Below are positions 22,690 to 32,652 of a stretch of DNA of 64,000 nt, piece after piece. The DNA comes from Argentina anserina. Its lineage: Eukaryota > Streptophyta > Magnoliopsida > Rosales > Rosaceae. The stretch is from NCBI RefSeq assembly GCF_933775445.1, contig NC_065874.1, forward strand, positions 26,916,501 to 26,980,500, given 5' to 3'. The first letter of the stretch is position 1; each line of letters begins with the position of its first letter. The notes beneath the pieces are model-generated. The model was not told the DNA's origin, made no database searches, and saw only the letters and a list, made by a program, of their open reading frames with translations. Position numbers and translations under genes: made by a program.

Positions 22690-24578
22690 AACACATATTG
22701 TAAACTAATTGATGCTAATTGGTGTCAAGCACTCCACCACCGATCATGTCATCAACATGACTCTCATTGTTCACAAAGAAGTCCGAAACATCTAGGGATG
22801 TTATGTCTAATGGCCCAGATGATTCCCACGGATCATAATGATCAATGTGGTTTGTTTCCACATTCTTTCCACCAAGTGAGGCTTGGTAAATATCTGCCAA
22901 ATGCTTTGGTGTACGACAGGTTTTGGTCAAGTGGTTTGATTAACCACACCTATGACAATTGTTGTCATTATTTCTGGGAACTCTGCTTGTCTGGCCATTT
23001 CCTTTGCTAAACTTGGCAATGTTTCTTGGGCCCAAATTTTGGCTACGACCTCCATGACCACAACTAAAACGTCTTCTACGGCCACGTCTACGATCATAGC
23101 TGCAGCCATAACTATACCAATTGCCTTGCCTTCCTCCACATCCACTTATACTTCCACAAGAATTTGTGGCATTTGCTTCCGGAAATGGTTGTGATCCGGT
23201 TGGACAAGATTGATTATTTTTCGTCAACAACTCATTATTTTGTTCAGCCACAAGAAGACAAGAAATCAACTCTGAATATTTCTTGAATTCACGCTCTCAA
23301 TATTGTTGCAAGATCATGTTTAATGCGTGGAAAGTAGATAATGTTTTCTCTAGCAACAAGTCTTCACTTATTTGCTCGCCACACAATCTGAACATGGAGC
23401 TGATTCAGAACATAGTTGAGTTGTACTCTTTCACTGGCTTGAAATTTTGAAGGCGCAAATGCGTCCATTCATAGCGTGCTCTGGGGAGCATAATATCCCT
23501 TTGATGAGCATATCGCTCTGCCAAAGCTTTCCATAGCTCAAGTGGATCTTTGACAGTAAGGTATTCATCTTTCAATCCTTCAGAATATGATGACGGAGAA
23601 AGATCATGGCTTTGGCGCGATCCTGTTGGGATGCGGTATTGCCCTCCTTGATAGTATTTCCGAGGTTAGAGGCTTGTAGATGTATCTCGGCATCAAGAAT
23701 CCATGAAAAGTAATTCTTGCCGGAAATGTCAAGAGCCATAAATTCTAATTTCGCCAAGTTTGCCATCTCCTATACCAAGAAGATGAGATATCTCACAACT
23801 CATAATTGCTAGAACTATGGTTCTTAACATTGAAACAATTTAAGCTCCATGAGGGAGTAATTCACTCAAAACTTTAAGTTTGAGGTTGACATATCTATTG
23901 GGACAATGAAACATGGATGAGCCATGCACTCGAAGCTTTAGGTTCGAGACTTATATTACAACATGAGGTTCTAAATATTGGTGGTTTGAACATGAGGTTT
24001 AAAACCCTTACCACTTGAATCTTTGTGCTCGAGATAGACCAATTGATTTCATATAACTGGATAAAGATAAATACTACATAACAATTAAACAAGGTAATAG
24101 AATCATGAACACTTACATTTACCGATTAAGGAGATAAAAATGTGACATAATAAACATATATTATGATTAATTTTAACGATATGAGCAAATAATAGAACAT
24201 AAGTAAAATATTTTTGAGAACTCATAGATCTTGAGCATTGGTTGAAAGCAACATTGTTGCACCATATGACTCTTTTGATCATCATCGAGTTAAGAAAGCA
24301 ATAGAGACATTCGTGCTGATAACGTGGTATAAATTAGAGGCAGAAACTTACTTATTTGATTGAGAGAAATATGGGTATTATGAGAGAGCTTGCTAACTAG
24401 AGAGTAGAGAACATGAAGACATAATAGATGAGGGAAATGTAGTGTGTTCTTTCATTCTTCACTAGTCCCTTTATATAGGGATACAAGACTTGGTGAATAC
24501 ACACAAGAAAATTTGATTGGTACTTACAAGTTAAGAAGCTTGTATGACACTCACAAGCATCATTGGTGTTACACTACA
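22690..24578 (-). mobile_element. Second Ty1-copia family: 5' LTR plus broken gag, 3' part lost
   Basis: A gag pseudogene (22715-23766) lies downstream, on the minus strand, of a leader and a probable LTR (about 24326-24578; minus-strand start TGTAGTGTAACACC, end TATACCA). The sequence next to the LTR is CGTTATCAGCACGAA, a primer-site form seen in many plant copia elements. No second LTR and no pol were found, so the element is truncated at its left end. Confidence 0.65.
22715..23766 (-). pseudogene. Copia gag (UBN2-type with zinc knuckle), frameshifted
   Basis: The ATG at 23764-23766 opens MANLAKLEFMALDISGKNYF and RAKAMIFLRHHILKD. A frame change at about 23572 leads into LKDEYLTVKDPLELWKAL and RARYEWTHLRLQNFKPVKEY, then a TGA, further gag with LSTFHALNMILQQ, a second TGA, and KYSELISCLLVAEQNNEL. 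A CHRCG...H....C zinc knuckle with a stop inside it sits near 22920-22945, followed by TCRTPKHLADIYQASL and DITSLDVSDFF. At least one frameshift and three stops make it non-functional. It is a different gag lineage from copy A. Confidence 0.88.
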
Positions 24579-24787
24579 CACTAGTGAAAATGTCCTAAAC
24601 TATTATTTGGATAGCCACACTAATAATTATATTTACAACATGTACTTCTTTTTTCTATTCCTTGGAAAAACTTTCAATATGGTGATCATTTGTTCATTAA
24701 AAAGAAGAAACTTGTATAGATCATCATATGAAACAAAATCATAGTGCTCTGATCATTAGCTGCTCTCATAATGACTCCTTTCCTCCT

Positions 24788-25014
24788 AGGTTGATTAAAT
24801 TTATCATTAGAGATATTAAAAATCTCATTAGAAGATTTAAGGTCAGGATATGAAGATTTCTCATGCCTTTAGAGAAACTAACTTCCTTGTTGACGCCATT
24901 GCGAGTGTTGGCCTTTCTCTGCCCTCTCCTGCTACTAGACATGAAATTCCTCCACAGGCTGATTCTGCTATTCTCCTTAATCTTTTCGCTGTGGGGTCCC
25001 TTGGCTCTTTGTAA
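24788..25014 (+). pseudogene. RNase H domain fragment of a LINE-type retrotransposon
   Basis: The frame reads RLIKFIIRDIKNLIRRFKVR and then, after one frameshift, HAFRETNFLVDAIASVGL, followed by SAILLNLFAVGSLGSL and TAA. The RETNFLVDAIA segment matches the HxxREANxxADxxA end of the RNase H-like domain at the C-terminus of plant LINE-type proteins. A (TA)n tract follows at about 25149-25175. Confidence 0.65.
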
Positions 25015-25144
25015 TTTCCTTTTCTTTTCAAAAAATAAAAATAAAAATCATAGTAATTGTCATCTATCAACAGATGCATGCTACCAAATGAAGCTTCTAG
25101 CAATCTCTTTTGTTTAATTTCACATTCAGTAGTAATCAAGATTG

Positions 25145-25175
<31 letters not shown>

Positions 25176-25396
25176 TTAGCTGTTGGTTTTCTCATTTCAA
25201 TTTCAATCTCAATAGAGTGAACTATGGGACCGTATGAACTTTAAGTATGACTTCAAATAGAAAGCAAAAGGAACTTTTGCTAGAGTTGGTTTATATGTTT
25301 TTCTGCAATTACTAATGAATAGGTATGCTGAATTGCATATAGTTGGAAAAGTTTAGTGAACAATTACAAGATTTAGAACCCCCAATGGGTCTGAAT

Positions 25397-27258
25397 CAAT
25401 GTTGTCAAAGGCGACGCCTAGACGACGCCGATGCGCGCTTCAGTGCGGGGCGAGGATGAAAAGCCTCGCTGGCTCAAACGCCAACGCGCTGTTGGAAAGG
25501 CGACGCCCGGAGCGGTGAGGCGGAGCTGAGAAACAAATGCGAGGCGCGACCCGTCCAAACGACCCGTCGTTTTGGAATTTTAATTAAACCAACCTTCCAT
25601 TCGACCTATAATCATCTGTCGTTTTGGGATGTTAATTAAACAAACATTACCGTAAGACCTCCAAAAGACCTTTTAAGTTTGTACTTCGTTCTTGTTTGCT
25701 CTTCATATTTTTGGCCATTTCTGGTACTCCTTATCTTTCGGGAACTGATGGTTCTAACTCCGGATAATCATGATGATGCAAAGTTACAGCGGATCTATAT
25801 GTTTGTTTCTATATACGGACATACAATGTCCCATGACATGTATATGGGTGATAATCTTTTTCAATTTATTTATAGATAAATAATTTAGGTTCTTCATTCT
25901 CCAAAAAAATCAACAAAAGCTTTATAGGTTCCGCTAGTCATTGATCAAGTATTCTGAACTACATTAGACACAAATTTATCTATTTCTGGATTTCGTAGTT
26001 GACCAAAATATATTTCATGCATGTAGCTACTGATTTCATTTATGCTGGGACTAGTGAGCATATAGATTAAGCCAGGATGATTGTTCAAAGCAGAAACATC
26101 AAGAAAAACTATTCCAGCCACAACATTTCATATAAGTTTCTCTATTATCTACGTCCCATAGTCTATTTCTTCCAACTTTGTTACCTGGTTTAGACTTTGG
26201 GAGCTCCAGATTTGGTTCTGACTCTCTGAGTGTGCTTTTAATTCCCTTAGTATATCCTTCGTTCCAAACCTTAATTATGCCCTTTTTGACACAATATATA
26301 TTCATCATGTGGGGAAACTAGGGAACCAGCAGTGTCATGGAGCACAAATGTGGTGTATGGATCCAAGTCAGTAAAACAAAGACTGTTCTCTTGCAATTGG
26401 GGTTAAAGACTTCAATTTTTAACATGGCCAGACCTTTTCAGTTGTTCCTAGATATAGCAGGACTGACTTGGGTCCAACTTGACTGTGTCTTCACCATCAG
26501 TTAGTTGTTTTTTACATCACAAGATCATAACACTCCATTAAGTGATAGTACCTGATGTCCTGATCTAATTGACATGTACCTGATGTCCTGATATAGCAAC
26601 AAATTTATGTGTCTTTTCAATTGTCGAAAATTAGATAAATGATTCTCTGTAATTAGCAACAGTTTTTGACTGGCGTATTACTCTTTCAGGGTTGGGAACC
26701 AAAGTTGAATGCTCAATCAATATATTAGGAGCCTCACACAGTAGCAACAGCTTAGCCGTTCATAGACTGGGACTATTATATGTATCCTTCCATTTTTAAT
26801 TCCAAGTTTTCTCTTTAGGTAAAGGAAAAAACAAGCAGAAAATGAAAAAACTTGCTGCATTACTTAGAGATGATGAAGATGAGATAAAAGATCTTACTTT
26901 GCCTCCTCATACTACTACATTCAATAACAATGATTGTGATGATATTCATGTGGGTGTGACTAGATTTGAGTATGATGATATGGACGATTGAAGTGTAGTT
27001 CTCTTTGCATTGATGTAATTTGAGTCTATGTTTGAACTTTTTTATGTCATTAAAAAATCGTATTTGGAACCTTTAAAGAACTAAATAATAAATTTCATAT
27101 TATTTTGAAGTATGTTATTTATAATGATATATTTTTATAAATGTAATGTATATATTTAATATTTGTTGGAAATGCGGTCGCTTTTTTGCCTTGAGGCTTC
27201 GCCTTAGCGAGGCGACCCCTAGTCGTCTTCGCCTTCGCTTTCGCATCTGAAAACATTG
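25397..27258. mobile_element. hAT element with perfect 8-bp target duplication
   Basis: The left terminus is CAATGTTGTCAAAGGCGACG and the inverted right terminus CAATGTTTTCAGATGCGAAA. The duplication gtctgaat is at 25389-25396 and 27259-27266. The subterminal regions carry many short aaggcgacgc / gaggcg words, as hAT transposase-binding regions do. The interior lacks the conserved dimerisation domain, and only a possible last exon remains (26819-26991). It is 1862 bp long. Confidence 0.9.
26819..26991 (+). pseudogene. Possible last exon of the hAT-borne coding region
   Basis: After the acceptor-like tctctttag, an open frame encodes a basic start (GKGKNKQKMKKLAALL) and a strongly acidic end (DDEDEIKDL, EYDDMDD) before TGA. 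Basic-to-acidic tails of this kind are found at the ends of some plant transposase-like proteins. Its function is not recognised. Confidence 0.4.
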
Positions 27259-27266
27259 GTCTGAAT

Positions 27267-28200
27267 AGGATAAGTTGGAACCTTGGGGTACGTCTTCTGC
27301 AGGAACTTAAGTTACTTCCCTAGTTCACTATCTGAGTCTCTCTCTGTTAAATTGATCGAAAAGGTATCGATGGGGAAGAGGATAGGATACGAAGGGCCTG
27401 GAATTTGAATCTGCCACAAGTGCCACACATGAACCAGTCCATCAGTGCAGTGTGTAATCACTTGTTTTGTAATCTTACGAAGGTGTGGGTGCCAACCGTG
27501 CCATCTTTGATGCCCTTTCCAGAGCTTGTGTACAAAATACAGAATCAGAGAGATCACTTTAGGAAATAATATCTTCAGGAACAAGAAAGAGATATTGATA
27601 TCTTTGCCATAGTCTGTCTCTGTATGAATGAATGAGTTTCTGTTTGGCTAACGAAACTCCTCGATCTATCCATTGTCAAAACTTGGCCGCTACTCACACC
27701 TGATGTTCGATCCCCTGCAGAAGTTCATCATTCTGTTGTTTGTTCCCAATAGGATAACTAACGAGTCAGTTTTTTTTTTCATAGAATATGGAACTCGGGA
27801 CTGGTCGCAGAATCGAAAGATATGTAAAGTGCTGAACTATATTATGATCAAAAGTCACCTTATCTAGCAAAAAATTAATGATGATTATAGTTATGTGATG
27901 TTGTGATTGATAACATATATACTTCTGCAGTTCAGATATTAGTACTCTTTTTTTCTGGTCACCACCCAAGATTAGAAGCACTAATAGTCACATTGACTAC
28001 CGGAAGAAACAGTCAGCTAGCATTTGGCTTTACAGAAGGGAACAACATCCAGAATTTACATTTCCTACGAACTCGATCAATCTATGCAACTTCAAATTAT
28101 CAATAGATCATAATCATCATATGATGGTTTGGATGAATATTATGGCTCCACCAAAGTAACGAGTAGTGCAATGCTATTCATATGATAGCTTCACCTGAAA
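27267..28200. other. Intergenic stretch, nothing recognised
   Basis: A minus-strand frame at 27312-27584 (about 90 codons, with repeated Trp/His: HKLWKGHQRWHGWHPHL) has no known match and no splice partner. The rest is A+T-rich 3' flank of the TFIIE-beta pseudogene. Confidence 0.35.
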
Positions 28201-28518
28201 TTAGTTCCCAAAAAGCTCAGGAAGATGGGCATTTGTTAGTTTGGTCCTCTTGCTGATCTCAGGCTTCTTCTTCTTTTTCTTGTCCTTGCAGTGAGAAGAC
28301 CCAACTAGACTCTGGATCATAGCAGGCTTCATCCCATTCTTCTCGAGATACTTCTCAATTTCAACCAGATTGCTGGCGATTGTAACTTCCTGAAGCACTT
28401 TTTAAGGTCATCATCAACCGTGATGCGGGGCAACTTAGGGTCATTCGGATATGCTATAGCCTCTTGCGCATTCAAGCTTGAAAGAAGCCAGATGTCACCA
28501 GCATCTTTTAGAGCCTAG

Positions 28519-28698
28519 TGTTAAACAACGACAAGCGTGGCTCGTGGACCAACTGTACCGATACTGTCCCAAATTAGCCACCTCACAGGTGTTGGGTTTT
28601 AAACACAAAAGGCCTCGGTACAATTGGTTATTATCCACCCACTTATAAGCTTTATTTTATTTGTCACTTCTTAGATGTGGGATCTCTCCTCTCTAACA
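28519..28698 (-). repeat. TRIM terminal repeat, left (180 bp)
   Basis: It starts tgttaaacaacgacaagcg and ends ctctctaaca. It differs from the right copy by a few substitutions, such as aacaacgacaag versus aacagcgacaaa. Confidence 0.95.
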
Positions 28699-28702
28699 CG
28701 CT

Positions 28703-28742
28703 CCCTCACGTGCAACCTAATTTTTTAGGTTTGCACGTGACA
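28703..28742. other. Hairpin in the TRIM core
   Basis: cacgtgcaacctaa pairs with ttaggtttgcacgtg around a short T-rich loop. It lies just inside the purine tract, at the 3' end of the element RNA. Confidence 0.75.
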
Positions 28743-28887
28743 GATTAACATCTCACATACTGGGATGAAAGAAACTAAGGTCTAGTAACCAACGACACTT
28801 AGTGGCCATCCAATCGGAAATCCTTCGATGGCATGACAAAGTGACACCCAACTCGGGCCCACGAAAGATTAGATGCGCGACTGAAGA

Positions 28888-28906
28888 GGGACCCGCTCTG
28901 ATACCA
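28888..28906 (-). promoter_or_regulatory. TRIM primer binding site for initiator tRNA-Met
   Basis: The minus strand reads TGGTATCAGAGCGGGTCCC with no gap to the terminal repeat, complementary to the tRNA-iMet 3' end. Confidence 0.92.
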
Positions 28907-29086
28907 TGTTAAACAGCGACAAACGTGGCTCGTGGACCAACTGTACCGATACTGTCCCAACTTAGCCACCTCACAGGTGTTGGGTTTTAATCACAAAAGG
29001 CCTCGGTACAAATGGTTATTATCCACCCACTTATAAGCTTTATTTTCTTTGTCACTTCTTAGATGTGAGATCTCTCCTCTCCAACA
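28907..29086 (-). repeat. TRIM terminal repeat, right (180 bp)
   Basis: It starts tgttaaacagcgacaaacg, ends ctctccaaca, and is followed by CCTAG at 29087-29091. Confidence 0.95.
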
Positions 29087-32000
29087 CCTAGACAATATCA
29101 TCTTTTTAAGGCTTCATTTCAAAAGTACTCCATAAATAATCCAAATTTAACATAGTATAGCTTGGATGAATATGAGGATGCATAGCCTTTTTCAAAGCAT
29201 AAATAACATTAGAAAATGCATTACTGAATATTGATAATAATACCTGCAAGTCATCCATTACACTAGGGTACGCATCCTTGAGATCAATCACAGATTCACA
29301 GGTATGCCATCTGCGAATTTTTGTACTAAGGACAGAAATTGACTTCTGTCCTTCACAGCATGCTTGGACTACGGATGAAAGTACAAGTGAATGTCATCTT
29401 CTTATAGAATAAAAGGCTACTGTACCTCACATACCATAACCATAAATTCACCTTATAAGAGAAGCATTTCCCATCATAGTAAACTTTTTTAAACACAGTG
29501 TCCTTATGGTTAACATCAACAGAACAATTTTCATATATTCCCTCCGGCGTGAACGCCTGCCTAGTCTGCAAAATAGTGTAAGCAAAGATGGTGAGTCATT
29601 CTTATGAAGTTATGATCCAAGAAAAATTAGCATATCTTTGTTGCACTAAGAAAATCAAAGCAAGATAATGAAAATAAAAATATAAAGGACATGGAAAAGA
29701 ATGGAGAATAATAGGTGCTAAAGGAAAACAATATGCTACATAGCAGCTAGCTATTACTACCCGACCAAACTGCACCAATTATAACAGCGTTGGTTCTATG
29801 TCACCCAAATGCTTCTATTGAAACAATTAAGTTGAAAAACAAAAAGTAGTTCTTCCAGCTCTTCAACCGGATCGAGAAATTGTGTAATTGATATTAGCAT
29901 CTAAGATCAGAATTAGGCACTTGGAGCATCTGGCTGGAGTTAGCATCACTTTCTAGACTTCTAGTCCTAGCCAATTATCTAGATAGGGGAAGCAAAACCA
30001 AAAGATGGAACCATTATACTTTTTGATTGTGTACACGACCAAATGACCAATGAGTTCATAACCCTCAATGCATACCTTGGTTTGATTCATACATATCATA
30101 GGACTCCATTTACTTTTATTTTCTGTCCAACTAGATAGGAAGGAGAAAGAGTCGTGTGTGTAAAGCCATAAGTTCATAGCTCGCAGCGCACCTTGATTCA
30201 AACAAATCCTTGCGGAGAAGGTTACTTGTACGTAGAGGGCTAGTTCCCATATAATCACTGTCTTAACTCTTAAGCCCTAGCAATCTACTTGGCAAAGGAC
30301 TGCTACTGCGTACAAAAAATTTCGATACATACTTATCATTTGCATCAACCAGAAAAAGGGAAAATTGAACCTTCGGTAGCAGGTCTATAAAACGCTTGAA
30401 CTGTGCAGCTCCATCAGGAGCATTCCGTATGCTATTTAAGTGTTGGAGTCTCTCTGTATCATCTGAAAATGTGACGGGCAATGCCGATACGGGTGGCCTG
30501 GCACTTCTCTTGCTGTTTCTTGAATCTATCTGATCCTTCTTGTAGTCCCATTTGTAAGTGTTTTACTGAAAAATTCAGCAATACTGTCAAAATGTGACTT
30601 GCAAATAAGTTTTCATCATTGTATCAGAAAACATACTTTCTACAACACCCCTCGAATTCCATACGTTTATCCTCATAACTCAAATGATTATGGCTCTGAT
30701 TGTTATCCATGAAAACCAAGGGACAGTTGATCATATTCATGATTAATAATGAATTAAACCCCCGTCACATTACCTATCATAAACCAAGTCATGGACGAAT
30801 CATGTGAATACTATAGGTAAAAAAAGACCCTAAATTGAAACCTAAAAAACCAATGGTATTATGGTAATGCCTGTCAATTTCATTCACAACCAGTTACAAA
30901 CCTATGTTGCACGGACACGGACACAGACACGGCGACACGACACGGCGCGACACGGCGACACGGCAAATTTGAAAAACTCTTCTTTCGACACGGCTCCGAC
31001 ACGGCGAATAAAAAATATTTATATATATTTTTAATACATAAAATAAATTAACAATACTATTATAAAATTGTAAAATCTATCAATTGCATAACAATGTTTA
31101 AGAAATAACATCAAATAGTCAAAAAATGCAGTTTAACATCATACTACATAGTATTCATACTGAAAACAGTGAAACCTCATACTTAAATAGAGTTATACTT
31201 GCTCACACAAAGCTCCTAATCTGCCCAATGCCAGTCTCCAACTGTGTTTACCGGCCCAAAATGGAGGTACTCCAGTAACTCCACCAAGTAGAATATACAG
31301 AATTACTCTAGCACTCTAGATATCTATCTCATTACTCTGGTACAGCCTCCCTAAGATGTGGAAAGAACATGCCACTTCAAATAAGAATTATTCCAAGCCA
31401 AACAATCATATCAAAATACTTTGAAAGCTATAAAATCATTAGAATTCACTTTGATACATTGTAGATTGATTAGCTAGTTAGCTAATACCTACACTATCAG
31501 ATATGAAGCTGGCACATTCTAAACATTATTACAGCTTAATTCTCATTGATGTACACAACTTTTCTTCACAAAGATAGCTTCTTGACTTCATAATACCTAC
31601 AACTAAGTTGCAGCTTAGCTTACAGACAACACTAACAATTTACTTCCAAGCAGTTACACCTCCCTTTACTAAAAGCAATGACATTACCATATAACTCTCT
31701 GGCCTGAAGCAACTTTGAAGTTTTTACTTTTGTTCGCTTACATTGTTGGCTACCTGCAAGTAAAAGAAGATGAACCAAGAATTCATAATTTATTTACGCA
31801 ACAACCGCCAAACAGAATATAAAGTCTAGCAAATAACCAGCTGATTAAGAGCGCTCGAGCTTTAAGATGCAAAATTATACGAAATGAAACTACATAGGAA
31901 ACAAGAGCTGTGCACTACGTTTTAGTAATTCGATCACTCGCCTCTTGAGAAAAACAGTTCAAAGAAAACAAAAGCAAACACTTGTGCTCCAATTTTACAA

Positions 32001-32239
32001 CCAAATAGCCAACACCAATACACCTTCATATAAAATAAGAGCAACACTTCTATGGCAATCTTCTAGCAAAAGGTTGAACAATATGCAACTCTAAACAATT
32101 TTTGCGTAATCCTTACTACTAATTGCAATGATAAGCCTTGCATCCCGACACCAAAGGCAACTGAGCAACTAAACCATAGCAAGCACAATGCAAACTCAAA
32201 GACCCAATTTTAAGAGACCCAATTTTAAGAGACCCAACA

Positions 32240-32615
32240 TGTAATAACCCCAATTTTTCGAAACGATATTTGATTTGAAGTAAATTCTATAAAGTTTTGA
32301 AATTCATTTAAATCGAATTTGATTTGTTTGCAAACGTTACGAAACGGAAACGGAAGCGTTCCGAGAACGTTTAATAAGAAAACGTTACGTTTCCGAACGA
32401 ATTTATCGACTTTTATTCCGTTGCTCGGTTTCAAAAACTTCCTTCACGAAAGTTGTAGAGCTCGTCGATACGAGTTCGTGGATATGTGACGCGTTCGAAA
32501 CGGACATCGTACGTAAAAGTTATTCACGTCGGAAGTTAGTTTCCGATTTAGAAACTAGTATAAAAAGGAAATTTTTTTAACTAGGGTTTCCATAACAGGA
32601 AACCCTTCATTCCGC

Positions 32616-32652
<37 letters not shown>

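Larger units (their letters stand above)
28519..29086 (-). mobile_element. Complete TRIM retroelement (568 bp) on the last splice acceptor of the TFIIE-beta pseudogene
   Basis: Two 180-bp direct repeats (28519-28698 and 28907-29086) flank a 208-bp non-coding core. The target duplication CCTAG is perfect (28514-28518 and 29087-29091). The primer site (minus-strand TGGTATCAGAGCGGGTCCC, 28888-28906) abuts the right repeat and fits the 3' end of plant initiator tRNA-Met. A purine-rich tract (GTGAGGGAGCG) abuts the left repeat. It has no protein-coding capacity and depends on other elements. Repeat similarity is high, suggesting a fairly recent insertion. Confidence 0.95.
28201..30551 (-). pseudogene. 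TFIIE subunit beta pseudogene, four exons with introns
   Basis: TFIIE-beta is a general RNA polymerase II initiation factor that helps recruit and regulate TFIIH. Exons on the minus strand: 30371-30551 (ATG at 30549-30551; MGLQEGSDRFKKQQEKCQ, then FSDDTERLQHLNSIRNAPDG), 29452-29565 (TRQAFTPEGIYENCSVDVN, YYDGKCFSYK), 29244-29368 (SKHAVKDRSQFLSLV, IDLKDAYPSVMDDLQ) and 28201-28514 (ALKDAGDIWLLSSLNAQEA, AYPNDPKLP, KYLEKNGMKP, EISKRTKLTNAHLPELF, stop). All GT/AG junctions are intact, so it is a duplicated, not processed, copy. It is disabled by: loss of the Ser/Pro-rich linker with a frame change in exon 1; an extra 8 bases near 29298 in exon 3; and a lost base before NLVEIEKYLEKNG in exon 4. Small internal deletions are also present. 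The last intron carries a TRIM. Confidence 0.9.

Noticed and set aside
22927..23269. Gly/Arg-rich and Val/Ala-rich frames over the copia gag
   Set aside because: They are shadows of the frameshifted gag between its RNA-binding part and zinc knuckle.
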